A stretch of DNA of 64,000 nucleotides from contig NZ_GG695978.1 of assembly GCF_000159955.1 (NCBI RefSeq), positions 1 through 64,000 on the forward strand, written 5' to 3'. The notes beneath the pieces were generated by a model that ran no database searches, had not been told where the DNA came from, and was given only the letters and a program-made list of their open reading frames with translations. The translations under genes and the position numbers were made by a program. This DNA is from Paenibacillus sp. oral taxon 786 str. D14. GTDB lineage: Bacteria > Bacillota > Bacilli > Paenibacillales > Paenibacillaceae. Below are positions 1-8,536 of this stretch, one piece after another (position 1 is the first letter of the stretch; each line of letters opens with the position of its first letter).

Positions 1-750
1 GGGCTTGCAGAACAGAAGACAGGAGAACTGAGATTTAACAAAAATGAATTGACAACTATTTCAGTAAATCGAACTAGGGATAAATCACAGAACGGCCCCA
101 TTGAAATTAACTCAACTGAAGCTCTAGCAATAGAAAAGAATATTGAAGAAAAAAGTAAATTGTTAGTAGATGTGAAATATGAGCAAGTTCAGGGTTTTAC
201 AAGGCAACAATTTTTAGATTTGAAAATGAAAATTGATAAGTTAAAAAATGAAATGAAGATTCAAGCATTAGACAGAGCAGGCGCATATGACAATTACTAC
301 AACTACGAGTACACTAATGGTAATTTTGTAGCACAAGCTTTGTCTGCACAAAGTCAAAAGTACATTAAATATGTAGGTACGACTATAGGAGATAGCAAAA
401 ACGCCTCTGCTTTCAATACTTTTCGATCATACATTGATGATTACGAAACAAATGTAGTTGATTATATGGAATCAAATACTTTTTATGAGGTATTAGGCTG
501 GGCCTTGGCATTATCCTCTTTCGTGTTGCTAGTAGTTGGTTGGGGAACAGGTCCGGCAGGGTGGATTACAATCGTCCTCAATTATGGTGGAGCATTATCT
601 CTATTTGCAGGGTTAACTTCAACAGCATATGGTACTTATTCGAGATTACAGTATAGCAAAAATGCAGCAACCAGTTTAGAAAATGCTCGCAATCAAATGT
701 ACTATAACAATTGGGGAAATATCAGTATGTCAGTTGTTAATGGAGTTTAA
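1..750 (+). CDS. Unknown membrane-associated protein, 5' end outside window
   Basis: The reading frame is open from base 1 and has no convincing start inside the window. A TTG at 49 lacks a ribosome binding site and the ATG at 44 is out of frame, so the gene most likely runs in from the left. The visible part is about 249 residues: a polar, Asn/Lys-rich N-terminal region followed by two hydrophobic stretches (about residues 165-180 and 185-210 of the visible part, with GWALALSSFVLLVV as the core) and a short polar tail. I do not recognise the family. The AT-rich codon use differs from the GC-richer core genes further right and suggests transfer. The next gene, a small lipoprotein, starts five bases after the stop, so the two are probably co-transcribed. 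A membrane-active secreted protein with its immunity protein is one possible reading. Confidence 0.6.
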   Translation, partial: GLAEQKTGELRFNKNELTTISVNRTRDKSQNGPIEINSTEALAIEKNIEEKSKLLVDVKYEQVQGFTRQQFLDLKMKIDKLKNEMKIQALDRAGAYDNYYNYEYTNGNFVAQALSAQSQKYIKYVGTTIGDSKNASAFNTFRSYIDDYETNVVDYMESNTFYEVLGWALALSSFVLLVVGWGTGPAGWITIVLNYGGALSLFAGLTSTAYGTYSRLQYSKNAATSLENARNQMYYNNWGNISMSVVNGV

Positions 751-754
751 TTTT

Positions 755-1045
755 ATGCAGCGACTTCTATTTTGCTTATTGGCATTTCCGATTTTACTTG
801 CAGGTTGTTCAAATACCATCACACTAGAAACAGCTAATGATATAGCCCTCAATGAATTTCAAGAGAAATATACTGTTTTAGAAACAGAATATTTTGTAGA
901 AACAAATGAAGTTTATACTGTTACTGAGGAAGGTAAACATATACGATGCTACAAAGTAATCTTTTTTGATCAAGCATCTGTGCCGATAGCTACTTTTTTA
1001 ATATCAAAAAAGGACGGTAAAATAGTTAAACAATATAGTAGATAG
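755..1045 (+). CDS. Small putative lipoprotein (96 aa)
   Basis: The ATG at 755 is preferred because GGAG at 742-745 lies nine bases upstream; an in-frame ATG at 740 would overlap the previous gene and has no site of its own. The product starts with a short basic segment and a hydrophobic core, followed by a lipobox (LLAGC). It would be cleaved before Cys and anchored to the outer face of the membrane. The mature part is about 80 residues, acidic, with no domain I recognise. The sequence is AT-rich like the upstream gene. Tight coupling to that gene suggests a functional pair, for example effector and immunity lipoprotein, but nothing in the sequence proves this. Confidence 0.6.
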   Translation: MQRLLFCLLAFPILLAGCSNTITLETANDIALNEFQEKYTVLETEYFVETNEVYTVTEEGKHIRCYKVIFFDQASVPIATFLISKKDGKIVKQYSR

Positions 1046-1103
1046 TAAAAAATAATTTATTGAGAATGAGCGCTTTGTATGCTCTCTTAGGCCAGCCAGG
1101 AAT

Positions 1104-1130
1104 CTGAAGTGCTCCCTGTCAAGTAGACAG
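1104..1130. repeat. Terminal inverted repeat of IS3-family remnant
   Basis: The sequence TGAAGTGCTCCCTGTCAAGT with the following AGACAG has the look of an IS150-group terminus. It lies about 70 bases outside the transposase stop codon, where the right end of such an element is expected. I found no matching left end, so the element is truncated. Confidence 0.55.
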
Positions 1131-1160
1131 ACTAAAAAACAAAATCATCAGTATTCAATA

Positions 1161-1190
1161 TCCCCTCGGTTATCAAGACTGAGGGGATTA
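1161..1190. terminator. Hairpin inside the IS end
   Basis: TCCCCTCGGT pairs with ACTGAGGGGA around a 7-base loop, and an AT-rich tract follows. Such hairpins are usual at the transposase end of IS150-type elements and block transcription into or out of them. It probably also ends the message of the upstream lipoprotein gene. Confidence 0.6.
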
Positions 1191-1199
1191 TTTTCTTAG

Positions 1200-1668
1200 T
1201 TAAGCTGCTCGTCGATATTCGTTAGGGGATAAGCCGTTTAGTCGTTCGGTGTATCGAAAATTATTGTAATAATGGATATAAGTTCTTACACTACGAAGGA
1301 GACTGTTATATGTATCGTACTTTTCCAGATAAAAGCTTTCTGCTTTAAAAGTACCCCAGAATCGTTCAATGGGTTGGTTGTCCAAACATCGACTTACACG
1401 GGACATACTTGTTGTAAACTTGTATCTCTTTTGAAGTTGTTTGTATTCCGGCGAAGTATATTGAAAATGCCGCGATCACTGTGCAAGAGCGGCATAGCAT
1501 TCGGGTTTCTTTTAAAAGCTTTCTTTACCGTATTCATAACAAGCTTATTGTTATTGGAATGGCTGAGCACCCATGAAACAACAGAGTTGTCATATCCGTC
1601 AACAATGGCACTCAAATAGGCCTTGCGGCCATTTCCGTACATTGGGTAAGGATGGGGATAGTACCCAT
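1200..1668 (-). pseudogene. IS3-family (IS150 group) transposase OrfB remnant
   Basis: Two overlapping frames on the minus strand together give the C-terminal part of an IS3-family OrfB. The upstream frame carries YGNGRKAYLSAIVDGYDNS and the second catalytic Asp in LLHSDRG. The downstream frame carries the catalytic Glu in DNQPIERFWG and the usual ending. The frames join if one base is removed around 1461-1471 (GGCATTTTCAA), which restores the expected FQYTSPEYKQLQKRY. The N-terminal half, the first catalytic Asp and OrfA are missing, because the remnant stops near 1668, just beyond the end of speA. It is a dead element, truncated at its left end and frameshifted. Confidence 0.85.
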
Positions 1669-1683
1669 CCTACTCGATTTGAA

Positions 1684-3168
1684 TTAAAAAATCGGATCCG
1701 CTTCAACAATCACCTTAACCTTGTCGATATACCGATCCTCCGGCCCTTTTACCGGCAAGCCGACCTCGACATGATCGAGGATGTAGTCGATGTTGTCCTG
1801 GGAAATGACTTCACCCGGAAGCAAAATCGGAATCCCCGGCGGGTACACATAAATAAATTCAGCAATGATCCGGCCAGCCGATTCCCTAAACGGAATGACC
1901 TCGGTATCCGCATAGAATGCATCCCGCGGGATCAACGACAAATGCGGGATTTCCGGGACCTTGACGATCAGCTCATTTGCGTTATTTTCCTTATAATAGG
2001 TTTTAGACAGCTCCCGCAGCGCGGTCAGCAAAATATCGGCCGTCTCCTGTGTATCCCCTGGGGTAATCAGGCACAGGATGTTGTACATGTCGCTAAGCTC
2101 CACTTCGATGTTGTAGTGCTTGCGCAGCCAGTTTTCCGTCTCATAGCCGGTAATCCCCAAGTGGCGAACGTGGATCGTCAGTTTGGTCGGATCATGATCA
2201 TAAGTTGCTTCTCCGCCTAAAATCTCCCGCCCGAAGCAGTACAAGCCTTCGATTTGGTTAATTTCCGACCGGACATATTCGGCCAGCTCCATCGCCCGTT
2301 CAGCCATTTCCCGTCCGTGCAGCGCCAAATTGCGGCGCGCTGTATCCAGGGAAGCCAACAGCAGATAGGAAGTGGACGTCGTTGTCAACATACTGATGAT
2401 CGTTTGCACGCGCTGCGGATTCACGTACCCGTTCTTCGTGTTCAGGTTCAGAATCGAGCTTTGCGTCATCGAGCCGCCCAGCTTGTGTACGCTGGTCGCT
2501 GCCATATCGGCGCCCGCTTGCATTGCGGACATCGGCAGCTTCTCATGGAAATGAATATGCACCCCATGCGCTTCATCCACCAGCACCGGTACATGGAAGC
2601 TGTGGGCTAAATCGACGATTTCCTTCAGGTTGGCGCAAACGCCAAAATACGTCGGGTTGATTACCACCACCGCCTTGGCGTCGGGATGACGCTGCAGCGC
2701 ACGGCGGACCGAGGACGTTGTGATCCCGTGGTCGATGCCCAAATTCGGGTCTTGCGCCGGCGAGACAAACACCGGCTTCGCTCCGGCGAAGATAATGGCC
2801 GACATCACGGATTTATGGATATTTCTCGGGACGATAATTTTATCTCCCGGAGAGCAAACAGATAGAATCATGGTCATGATGGCTCCGCTGGTCCCTTGTA
2901 CCGAGAAGAAGGTGTAGTCCGCGCCAAAGGCGTCGGCGGCCAGCTTCTGCGCCTCTTGAATGACGCCTGTTGGCTGGTGCAAGTCATCTAGCGGGGCGAT
3001 GTTGATCAAGTCGATAGACAAGGCGTTATCGCCGATGAATTCTCGGAATTCTTTATCGGTGCCGAGCCCTTTCTTGTGCCCAGGAATGTGAAACTGAACG
3101 GGATTGCCGGCCGCATGCTTTTTGAGAGCAGTGAAGAGCGGCGTGCTTTGATGATCCATACGGGCCAT
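1684..3168 (-). CDS. speA: Arginine decarboxylase (Orn/Lys/Arg decarboxylase family)
   Basis: This PLP enzyme decarboxylates arginine to agmatine, the first step of polyamine synthesis in Bacillus-type bacteria. The 494-residue protein matches the length and domain order of B. subtilis SpeA. The N-terminal region has PVQFHIPGHKKG. The large fold-type I domain has a substrate/cofactor loop (FFSVQGTSGAIMT), the PLP-phosphate Asp in VLVDEAHGVH, and the Schiff-base lysine in TSVHKLGGSMTQ. A C-terminal decarboxylase domain follows. The start at 3168 has an AAAGG motif five bases upstream; a second ATG nine bases later is possible. It is transcribed alone and divergently from the MFS gene. An IS3 remnant lies 16 bases beyond its stop. 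Close relatives act on lysine, so the substrate is inferred from resemblance to SpeA. Confidence 0.9.
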   Translation of the reverse strand: MARMDHQSTPLFTALKKHAAGNPVQFHIPGHKKGLGTDKEFREFIGDNALSIDLINIAPLDDLHQPTGVIQEAQKLAADAFGADYTFFSVQGTSGAIMTMILSVCSPGDKIIVPRNIHKSVMSAIIFAGAKPVFVSPAQDPNLGIDHGITTSSVRRALQRHPDAKAVVVINPTYFGVCANLKEIVDLAHSFHVPVLVDEAHGVHIHFHEKLPMSAMQAGADMAATSVHKLGGSMTQSSILNLNTKNGYVNPQRVQTIISMLTTTSTSYLLLASLDTARRNLALHGREMAERAMELAEYVRSEINQIEGLYCFGREILGGEATYDHDPTKLTIHVRHLGITGYETENWLRKHYNIEVELSDMYNILCLITPGDTQETADILLTALRELSKTYYKENNANELIVKVPEIPHLSLIPRDAFYADTEVIPFRESAGRIIAEFIYVYPPGIPILLPGEVISQDNIDYILDHVEVGLPVKGPEDRYIDKVKVIVEADPIF

Positions 3169-3205
3169 CCCTGCCTTTCATCTACATAATTTTCAAACAA
3201 GCTTG

Positions 3206-3233
3206 AGTATAGCAAAATGCGTCTGGAATGCAA
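3206..3233 (-). promoter_or_regulatory. Predicted sigma-A promoter of speA
   Basis: Read on the minus strand, TTGCAT (3228-3233), a 16-base spacer ending in TGC, and TATACT (3206-3211) form a promoter with an extended -10 element, about 40 bases before the speA start. Confidence 0.6.
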
Positions 3234-3346
3234 GCAAAACCCGCTGGTTTTTACGCAAAATTGACGGAACATGGGTTAATTTGCCGACAAAAAAGGACAA
3301 AATGTAAGAGAACCGGTGATCGGAAACCAGGAGAGGGGGCTTTTTC

Positions 3347-4612
3347 GTGGAACTGACAAGCGGCATCGCAAGGAAAAAACTGCTGAATCCCACGTTCGCC
3401 AGCCTGTGGCTTATCATGTTTTTGGTGGAGTTCGTCAAGGGGGCGCTCATCGTATCCATCCTGCCGGTCTATATGGGGGATGTGCTGAAGCTAAGCGCGT
3501 TTGCGATCGGGTTGTCTTTTTCGATGCAGTATATCGGGGATAATCTGTTTCGCAGCCCGGCAGGCTGGCTGATCGAACGGATCGGCTTTCGCCGGACGAT
3601 GAGCTTGGGTTTGTTCATCACCCTAGGCGCTGTAGCGATGATCGCGTTCCTTCCCTCCATGGGGTTTCTCGTGCTTGGCTGCGCGCTCCTCGGCATCGGG
3701 ACTGCGCCGCTCTGGCCCTGCGTCTTGATGGGCATCACTGCGGTCACGGAGGAGAATAACAACTTCGCGACGGCGATGGGCGTCATCCAAATTTCCAGCC
3801 TTGGTGGAACCGGGTTGGGGCCTGTTCTGATCAACTTTTTCTTAAATGATTCGTATCAGCCGATCTTTTGGTTCCTGCTCGGATGCCTGGCGCTGGTCTT
3901 GCTGGTGTCGTTGATGTTGCCGGGAAAATCGGGCGGCTCCACCGCCGCGGGCACGGCCAAAGCTGCCGTCCCCGGCCATTCCCCCTCCGCCAAGATCGGA
4001 GGGATGTGGCGTCAACTGCGTGCTTCGATTCACCATATCCGCACGCATTTACACGTCAGTCCGCTGTTATACCCGGCGCTGTTCCTGCAATCATTCGCCG
4101 TCGGTCTGCTGACGCCGGTCATCACGCTGTACGTCCGGACGGAGCTGGGCTTGTCGCCGGAGACGTTCAGCGCCATGCTGGTCATCGGCGGCGGGATTAC
4201 CGTCCTGGGGTTGATCCCCGTGGGCAAGCTGGTCGACAAGATGGGGACGCGTTGGTTTCTGCATATCGGCTTCGCCCTGGCGGCGCTCTCGATCGGCCTG
4301 TTTGCGATGACGCGGGAGGTCGCCCTGGTCTGGTCGTTCGTGATCCTAATTGGATGCAGCTATGCGTTAATCCTCCCGACATGGAATACGATGATCGCGC
4401 AAATGATCCCAAGCGGGGAAAAAGGCACGATCTGGGGCCTGTTTCTGACGATCCAGGGCTCCGGCATGGTTGTCGGGCCGATCATCTCCGGCAAAATGTG
4501 GGACCTGCTCGGCCCGGCCGCACCGTTCCTAGCCAGCGCGGTCACGATGGCGCTGCTCTTCTTCCTGCACCTCGGCCTCGTCCGCACGCAAAAAGCCTCC
4601 CCCAACCCATAA
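3347..4612 (+). CDS. MFS transporter, 12 predicted membrane segments
   Basis: The GTG start at 3347 follows a strong GGAGAGGGGG site. The 421-residue protein is hydrophobic throughout, in two halves (about residues 15-195 and 230-415) joined by a Gly/Ser/Ala/Lys-rich cytoplasmic linker. This is the usual major facilitator layout. The loop between segments 2 and 3 has the signature GWLIERIGFRR, and the second half has a related GKLVDKMGTRW. It would move a small molecule across the cytoplasmic membrane using the proton gradient, most likely outward as a drug-efflux type, but the substrate cannot be read from sequence. The gene stands alone and diverges from speA. Its last codons form one arm of the terminator used by the convergent DUF1054 gene. 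Confidence 0.85.
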   Translation: MELTSGIARKKLLNPTFASLWLIMFLVEFVKGALIVSILPVYMGDVLKLSAFAIGLSFSMQYIGDNLFRSPAGWLIERIGFRRTMSLGLFITLGAVAMIAFLPSMGFLVLGCALLGIGTAPLWPCVLMGITAVTEENNNFATAMGVIQISSLGGTGLGPVLINFFLNDSYQPIFWFLLGCLALVLLVSLMLPGKSGGSTAAGTAKAAVPGHSPSAKIGGMWRQLRASIHHIRTHLHVSPLLYPALFLQSFAVGLLTPVITLYVRTELGLSPETFSAMLVIGGGITVLGLIPVGKLVDKMGTRWFLHIGFALAALSIGLFAMTREVALVWSFVILIGCSYALILPTWNTMIAQMIPSGEKGTIWGLFLTIQGSGMVVGPIISGKMWDLLGPAAPFLASAVTMALLFFLHLGLVRTQKASPNP

Positions 4613-4628
4613 GGTCAGGGAGGCTTGA
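4590..4628 (-). terminator. Terminator of the DUF1054 gene, overlapping the MFS stop
   Basis: AAGCCTCCC (from 4593) pairs with GGGAGGCTT (4618-4626). Read on the minus strand the stem is followed by TTTTTGCG, so it mainly serves the leftward gene. One arm lies inside the MFS coding sequence. Confidence 0.75.
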
Positions 4629-4660
4629 AGTGCAAGCCAGAAGGCAGGCCATCCATGTGT

Positions 4661-4850
4661 GTAACGGACCGTAGTGACCTTATTGGCCGATTTCCCGGTC
4701 ATTTCCCGCTGTAACGGACACCAGAGGCCTTATCCAGGGACATGGGCAGCCGGATTGCTGCTTATTCCTTGAATAAGGCCTCCTCAGTCCGTTAGCCAAC
4801 GGGAAGTCGCTTAGGACAGTCATTAGCGTCTCTGGTGTCCGTTAGGTTAC
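4661..4850. repeat. Intergenic array of short direct and inverted units
   Basis: Two direct units beginning GTAACGGAC and ending CCTTATT/C lie at 4661-4684 and 4711-4734. Two inverted copies (AATAAGGCC..GTCCGTTAG at 4772-4795 and TCTCTGGTGTCCGTTAG at 4829-4845) follow. The array fills the gap between two convergent genes and has no coding potential. Its nested design resembles the other repeat family of this window at 12471 and 56581, but with a different unit. Confidence 0.7.
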
Positions 4851-4863
4851 TTCTGCTCCAAGC

Positions 4864-5487
4864 TCAAAACGCGCCTTTATACAAAGGCAACAGCGTTTGG
4901 AACATCTCTTCAACCGTGCGGATCAGCTTGGTTCCGTCGGATACGATCGGGTCGTTCCGCTCCAGCCGCAATCCGCACAGGGCTTCGGACTTCTTGATCG
5001 TCTTCAGCTTCTCGGCCCAGGCCTTCAGCTGCTTGGTATCCGCTTCCCGATGCGGTGTGCCGTCCGGGCTCATATGATCCAGGGACCAGTAGAACCCGTC
5101 CGGGATCGTCTTCTTAATTTGCGCCGCATGCTTGTCTAAATAATTGGCAAACACGGCCTTATTGGGACTCTCATAAATGACGGCGAAAATGATAAACAGG
5201 TGCGTGGAGAACATCCCGACCTGAAAATGCGGCAACGCTTTATACCCGCGCTTGCTGGCCGCCCAGGCGACCCACGTGTCATTCGGCGGGTTCACCGTCC
5301 GGCGGGCATGCTTGGCCACATGCGGGAACATCTCTTCTCCGCATAAAGCGGACAGGTAGGGGGCCATCTCCGCACCCAGCGTCTCCAATTTAGGTCTAAT
5401 GTGACTTATAATCGCTTCCATTCGGGACTCCAGACCCGGGACGGTAAGGGCGTCGAAATCTTGTGTCGTAAATCCTTCAAAGGCCAT
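4864..5487 (-). CDS. yktB: DUF1054 / UPF0637 protein (YktB family)
   Basis: This 207-residue cytoplasmic protein matches the YktB family of Firmicutes in length and in conserved stretches such as AFEGFTTQDFDAL at the N-terminus, HVAKHARRTVNPPNDTWVAW and DGFYWSLDHM. Its biochemical role is not established. The start at 5487 is chosen over an upstream in-frame ATG because GGAGG lies nine bases before it and the family begins at this point. A TATACT box with an extended TG lies upstream. The gene is monocistronic between a convergent MFS gene and a divergent unknown gene. Confidence 0.85.
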   Translation of the reverse strand: MAFEGFTTQDFDALTVPGLESRMEAIISHIRPKLETLGAEMAPYLSALCGEEMFPHVAKHARRTVNPPNDTWVAWAASKRGYKALPHFQVGMFSTHLFIIFAVIYESPNKAVFANYLDKHAAQIKKTIPDGFYWSLDHMSPDGTPHREADTKQLKAWAEKLKTIKKSEALCGLRLERNDPIVSDGTKLIRTVEEMFQTLLPLYKGAF

Positions 5488-5662
5488 CGTGCAGTACCTC
5501 CAACTTTCGGCATGGATCTGATTAGGTTCGATGTGCAACGGTACTAGTATATCATATTTTCCGCGGCAACTCCGGCCTGAACGGGGCAAAAATAATCAAT
5601 AAACCAAGTTCCATTACATAAGATGAAGTATAAGATATGGTAAACCGTTAGGAGGGAGTGCC

Positions 5663-6259
5663 GTGAACAAAAGTTACGAAGTGGAATACTGCAACCTGGA
5701 ACTCCGATTCGACCGCCGGCACATACAACAATTGATCCGCGACTTGATCCAAGACGGGTATTCTTTATATTGGAGCGAAAACGAATCGCTCTTCATCATC
5801 TCCGTTCGCACCGGACGCAAGCTGACCAAGCTGCGGTTTCAGCGTCTCGCCAAAGGATACAAGCTGGTAGGCGATTATGTCATCCGGGATGTCAAGCTGG
5901 CGGAATGGCTGGAGAAGCTGATCGGCGACCTGCGCGGTCATGCGGTGGTCAAACGGATTAGGGATCGTCAGATCTTAGTCGAGAACATTTTATTTGGAGA
6001 AGTGATTCGGCTGGTAGAAATTTCGGGGATGGAGCATCGGGTTATTTTTCAAAAAGGGCCCATCGTCGACATGGCGCAAATGGCCGAGATGTTTGCATCC
6101 GAAGCGGCAGAGGAGCGGCTGGCACAGCTGCAGAAGGAGCTGGACACCGAGCTGGAGCGGTTGTTCGAGGCCATCCAACAGGGGGATGCCGAAGCTTCGG
6201 AGGCTTGCAAAGAGCGGCTGCGCAAGCTGAGAATGGAACTAATGCAGCTTGAATGGTAA
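5663..6259 (+). CDS. Conserved protein of unknown function with C-terminal coiled coil
   Basis: The GTG start at 5663 follows GGAGGGAG. The 198-residue product has a mixed alpha/beta N-terminal part rich in Arg and aromatic residues (about 1-130), then a long helical Glu/Lys/Leu-rich stretch (about 145-198, around ERLAQLQKELDTELERLF) that should form a coiled coil. There is no signal peptide, membrane segment or known catalytic motif. It stands alone between divergent yktB and gnd. I do not recognise the family; core-like codon use and a strong ribosome site suggest a real housekeeping gene. Confidence 0.7.
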   Translation: MNKSYEVEYCNLELRFDRRHIQQLIRDLIQDGYSLYWSENESLFIISVRTGRKLTKLRFQRLAKGYKLVGDYVIRDVKLAEWLEKLIGDLRGHAVVKRIRDRQILVENILFGEVIRLVEISGMEHRVIFQKGPIVDMAQMAEMFASEAAEERLAQLQKELDTELERLFEAIQQGDAEASEACKERLRKLRMELMQLEW

Positions 6260-6308
6260 TGATGGAAACGGCTCATCCTAAAGGAATACCCACAACCTAA
6301 AATCGAAT

Positions 6309-6348
6309 GGCAAGCCCTTGGCTCCCACGGCGTTGGGGGTTGTTTTTT
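6309..6348 (+). terminator. Weak terminator after the 198-aa gene
   Basis: An imperfect stem (AAGCCC... with GGGGGTT) is followed by TTTTTT. Pairing has mismatches, so this is tentative. Confidence 0.4.
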
Positions 6349-6364
6349 GGGCTAACGGCCAGGG

Positions 6365-6393
6365 TTCACTTCTGTACACAAAAGAGTTAAAAT
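6365..6393 (+). promoter_or_regulatory. Predicted gnd promoter
   Basis: TTCACT (6365-6370), a 17-base spacer and TAAAAT (6388-6393) lie about 40 bases before the gnd start. Confidence 0.5.
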
Positions 6394-6432
6394 GATAATA
6401 TTGAAAAAAATAGTGTGCAAAGGATGGAGACC

Positions 6433-7842
6433 ATGTCAAAACAACAAATCGGCGTCATCGGCTTGGCCGTCATGGGCAAGAACTTGGCCCTGAATATTGA
6501 AAGCCGGGGCTTTACTGTGTCCGTATATAACCGTTCCCCTGAGAAGACGCATGACCTGCTTAACAACGAGGGCAAGGGGAAAAACCTCGTCGGCACGTTT
6601 TCCGTTGAAGAGTTCGTGAACTCGTTGGAATCGCCGCGTAAAATTTTAATTATGGTACAAGCTGGTCCGGCGACCGATGCTACGATTGAACAGCTGCTGC
6701 CTTACCTGGATCAAGGCGACATCATCATCGACGGGGGCAATGCGCACTTCCCAGATACGCAACGCCGCAGCAAAGAGCTGGAAGCCAAAGGATTCCGCTT
6801 CATCGGCACCGGGGTATCCGGCGGTGAAGAAGGCGCTTTGAAAGGGCCTGCGATCATGCCGGGTGGACAAGAATCCGCTTATAAGCTGGTTGAACCGATT
6901 TTGACGGCCATTTCCGCAAAAGTAAACGGCGATCCTTGCTGTACATATATTGGTCCGGACGGAGCCGGCCATTACGTAAAAATGGTGCATAACGGCATTG
7001 AATACGGCGATATGCAGCTGATCTGCGAAGCTTATCATCTGTTGAAAGACGTGCTGGGCGTGGATGCCAAGGAACTGCACGAAATTTTCAGCGAATGGAA
7101 CAAAGGCGAGCTGGACAGCTATCTGATCGAAATTACCGCCGACATCTTCTCGCAATACGATGAAGAAACCGGCAAACCGATGGTCGACGTGATTCTGGAT
7201 GCTGCCGGTCAAAAAGGTACTGGAAAATGGACAAGCCAAAGCGCCCTCGACCTTGGCGTACCGCTCTCGATGATCACCGAATCGGTATTCTCCCGTTTCC
7301 TCTCGGCGATGAAAGAAGAGCGCGTAGCCGCCAGCAAAATCCTGAGCGGACCAGCGAAACCGGCGTTCAGCGGCGACAAGAAGGAATTTATCGAGAACGT
7401 GCGCAAAGCGCTGTTCGCTTCGAAGATCGTTTCGTATGCCCAAGGGTTTGCGCAAATGCGCGCCGCTTCCGAAGAATACGGCTGGGATTTGAAATATGGC
7501 AACATCGCAATGATCTTCCGCGGCGGCTGCATCATTCGCTCCCAGTTCCTGCATAACATCAAGGAAGCGTATGACCGTGACCCGGCGCTGAAGAACCTGC
7601 TGCTCGACCCTTACTTCAAAAATATCGTGGAAAGCTATCAGGACGCATGGCGCAACGTGGTTTCCACCGCCGTGGCGTACGGAATTCCGGTTCCTGGCTT
7701 TGCCAGCGCGCTGTCCTACTATGACAGCTACCGTACGGAACGCCTGCCGGCGAACCTGCTGCAAGCGCAACGCGATTACTTCGGCGCGCACACGTTCAAA
7801 CGCGTGGACAAGGAAGGCGTCTTCCACCATCAATGGTTCTAA
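6433..7842 (+). CDS. gndA: 6-phosphogluconate dehydrogenase, decarboxylating
   Basis: It oxidises 6-phosphogluconate to ribulose 5-phosphate and CO2 with reduction of NADP+, in the oxidative pentose phosphate pathway. The 469-residue protein matches B. subtilis GndA nearly end to end. It has a Rossmann cofactor loop ([13 protein letters not shown]), the substrate loop [11 protein letters not shown], the catalytic Lys/Asn segment [14 protein letters not shown], and a helical dimerisation domain ending in [10 protein letters not shown]. The ATG at 6433 gives the family N-terminus [15 protein letters not shown] lies about eight bases upstream, and upstream GTG/ATG codons in frame are less likely. 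It is monocistronic, with its own promoter and terminator. Confidence 0.95.
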   Translation: MSKQQIGVIGLAVMGKNLALNIESRGFTVSVYNRSPEKTHDLLNNEGKGKNLVGTFSVEEFVNSLESPRKILIMVQAGPATDATIEQLLPYLDQGDIIIDGGNAHFPDTQRRSKELEAKGFRFIGTGVSGGEEGALKGPAIMPGGQESAYKLVEPILTAISAKVNGDPCCTYIGPDGAGHYVKMVHNGIEYGDMQLICEAYHLLKDVLGVDAKELHEIFSEWNKGELDSYLIEITADIFSQYDEETGKPMVDVILDAAGQKGTGKWTSQSALDLGVPLSMITESVFSRFLSAMKEERVAASKILSGPAKPAFSGDKKEFIENVRKALFASKIVSYAQGFAQMRAASEEYGWDLKYGNIAMIFRGGCIIRSQFLHNIKEAYDRDPALKNLLLDPYFKNIVESYQDAWRNVVSTAVAYGIPVPGFASALSYYDSYRTERLPANLLQAQRDYFGAHTFKRVDKEGVFHHQWF

Positions 7843-7866
7843 ACTACAGGTTAGGTTCAACCCGAG

Positions 7867-7903
7867 GCCGGAGGGACGAAAGCGTTCCTTCCGGCTTCTT
7901 TTT
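7867..7903 (+). terminator. Terminator of gndA
   Basis: GCCGGAGGGA pairs with TTCCTTCCGGC and is followed by TTCTTTTTC. Confidence 0.8.
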
Positions 7904-7907
7904 CATG

Positions 7908-7935
7908 GTGAAAATAGGACAGCCTGTGTTATGAT
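7908..7935 (+). promoter_or_regulatory. Predicted aroK-aroA promoter
   Basis: GTGAAA (7908-7913), a 16-base spacer and an extended -10 (TGTTATGAT, ending at 7935) lie about 60 bases before the aroK start. Confidence 0.5.
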
Positions 7936-7996
7936 ATGAAAAAGTTTACTCTGAGCGAGTGCCTTGAGGATCTATGCAGAGCAAGCAGGTGATAAA

Positions 7997-8506
7997 ATGT
8001 TGCATCATAACATCGTGCTCATCGGCATGATGGGAACGGGGAAGACAACCGTCGGCTCCCTGCTGGCCGCCGAAACCGGCTTAAAGCTCGTTGATCTCGA
8101 TCAGCGGATTGCCATGGAGGCCGGGCGGTCGATTCCGGATATTTTTGCGGCCGAAGGAGAAGCTTATTTCCGTGATCTTGAGACCGCGGCGCTGCGGAGA
8201 ACGCTGCAGGAGCAAGGGATTGTGCTGGCCACCGGCGGCGGTGCGGTACTGCGCGAGGAGAATCGCCTGGCGATGCGGGACGGCGGTCTGGTGGTGGCGC
8301 TTCAAGCGACGGCCGACGAGATTCTCGTGCGGGTCGGGGAGGATCCGGGCCGGCCACTCTTGGCCGGAGGCGCGAAGGAGCGGATCACCGCGCTGCTGGA
8401 GGAACGGAAGGATGCTTATGCTTTTGCCCATCTGACCGTAGACACTTCGGGGAAAAGCGCGGAGCAAGTGGCGGCTGAAATTTTAACGCATTACCGCGGT
8501 TCTTGA
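7997..8506 (+). CDS. aroK: Shikimate kinase
   Basis: It phosphorylates shikimate with ATP in the chorismate pathway. The 169-residue protein has the Walker A loop GMMGTGKTT near residue 10, the Mg/shikimate motif DLDQRI, the FRDLE segment, the substrate loop TGGGAVL, and the RPLL lid. Length and motif order are normal for AroK. The ATG at 7997 is preferred over an upstream TTG because AGGTGA lies five bases before it and the P-loop then sits at the usual distance. aroA follows after 30 bases, so the two enzymes are probably co-transcribed and catalyse nearly consecutive steps (shikimate to shikimate 3-phosphate to EPSP). Confidence 0.92.
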   Translation: MLHHNIVLIGMMGTGKTTVGSLLAAETGLKLVDLDQRIAMEAGRSIPDIFAAEGEAYFRDLETAALRRTLQEQGIVLATGGGAVLREENRLAMRDGGLVVALQATADEILVRVGEDPGRPLLAGGAKERITALLEERKDAYAFAHLTVDTSGKSAEQVAAEILTHYRGS

Positions 8507-8536
8507 TTAATCACAACAAAGGGGAATGTGAACACT

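Noticed and set aside
1645..1675. Hairpin GGATGGG...CCCATCC downstream of speA
   Set aside because: It lacks a U-tract in the speA direction and lies at the broken edge of the IS remnant; not a convincing terminator.
6646..7860. Long open frame (404 codons) on the minus strand opposite gndA
   Set aside because: It mirrors a highly conserved gene, has no ribosome site and a composition set by the codon positions of gndA; it resembles no protein family.
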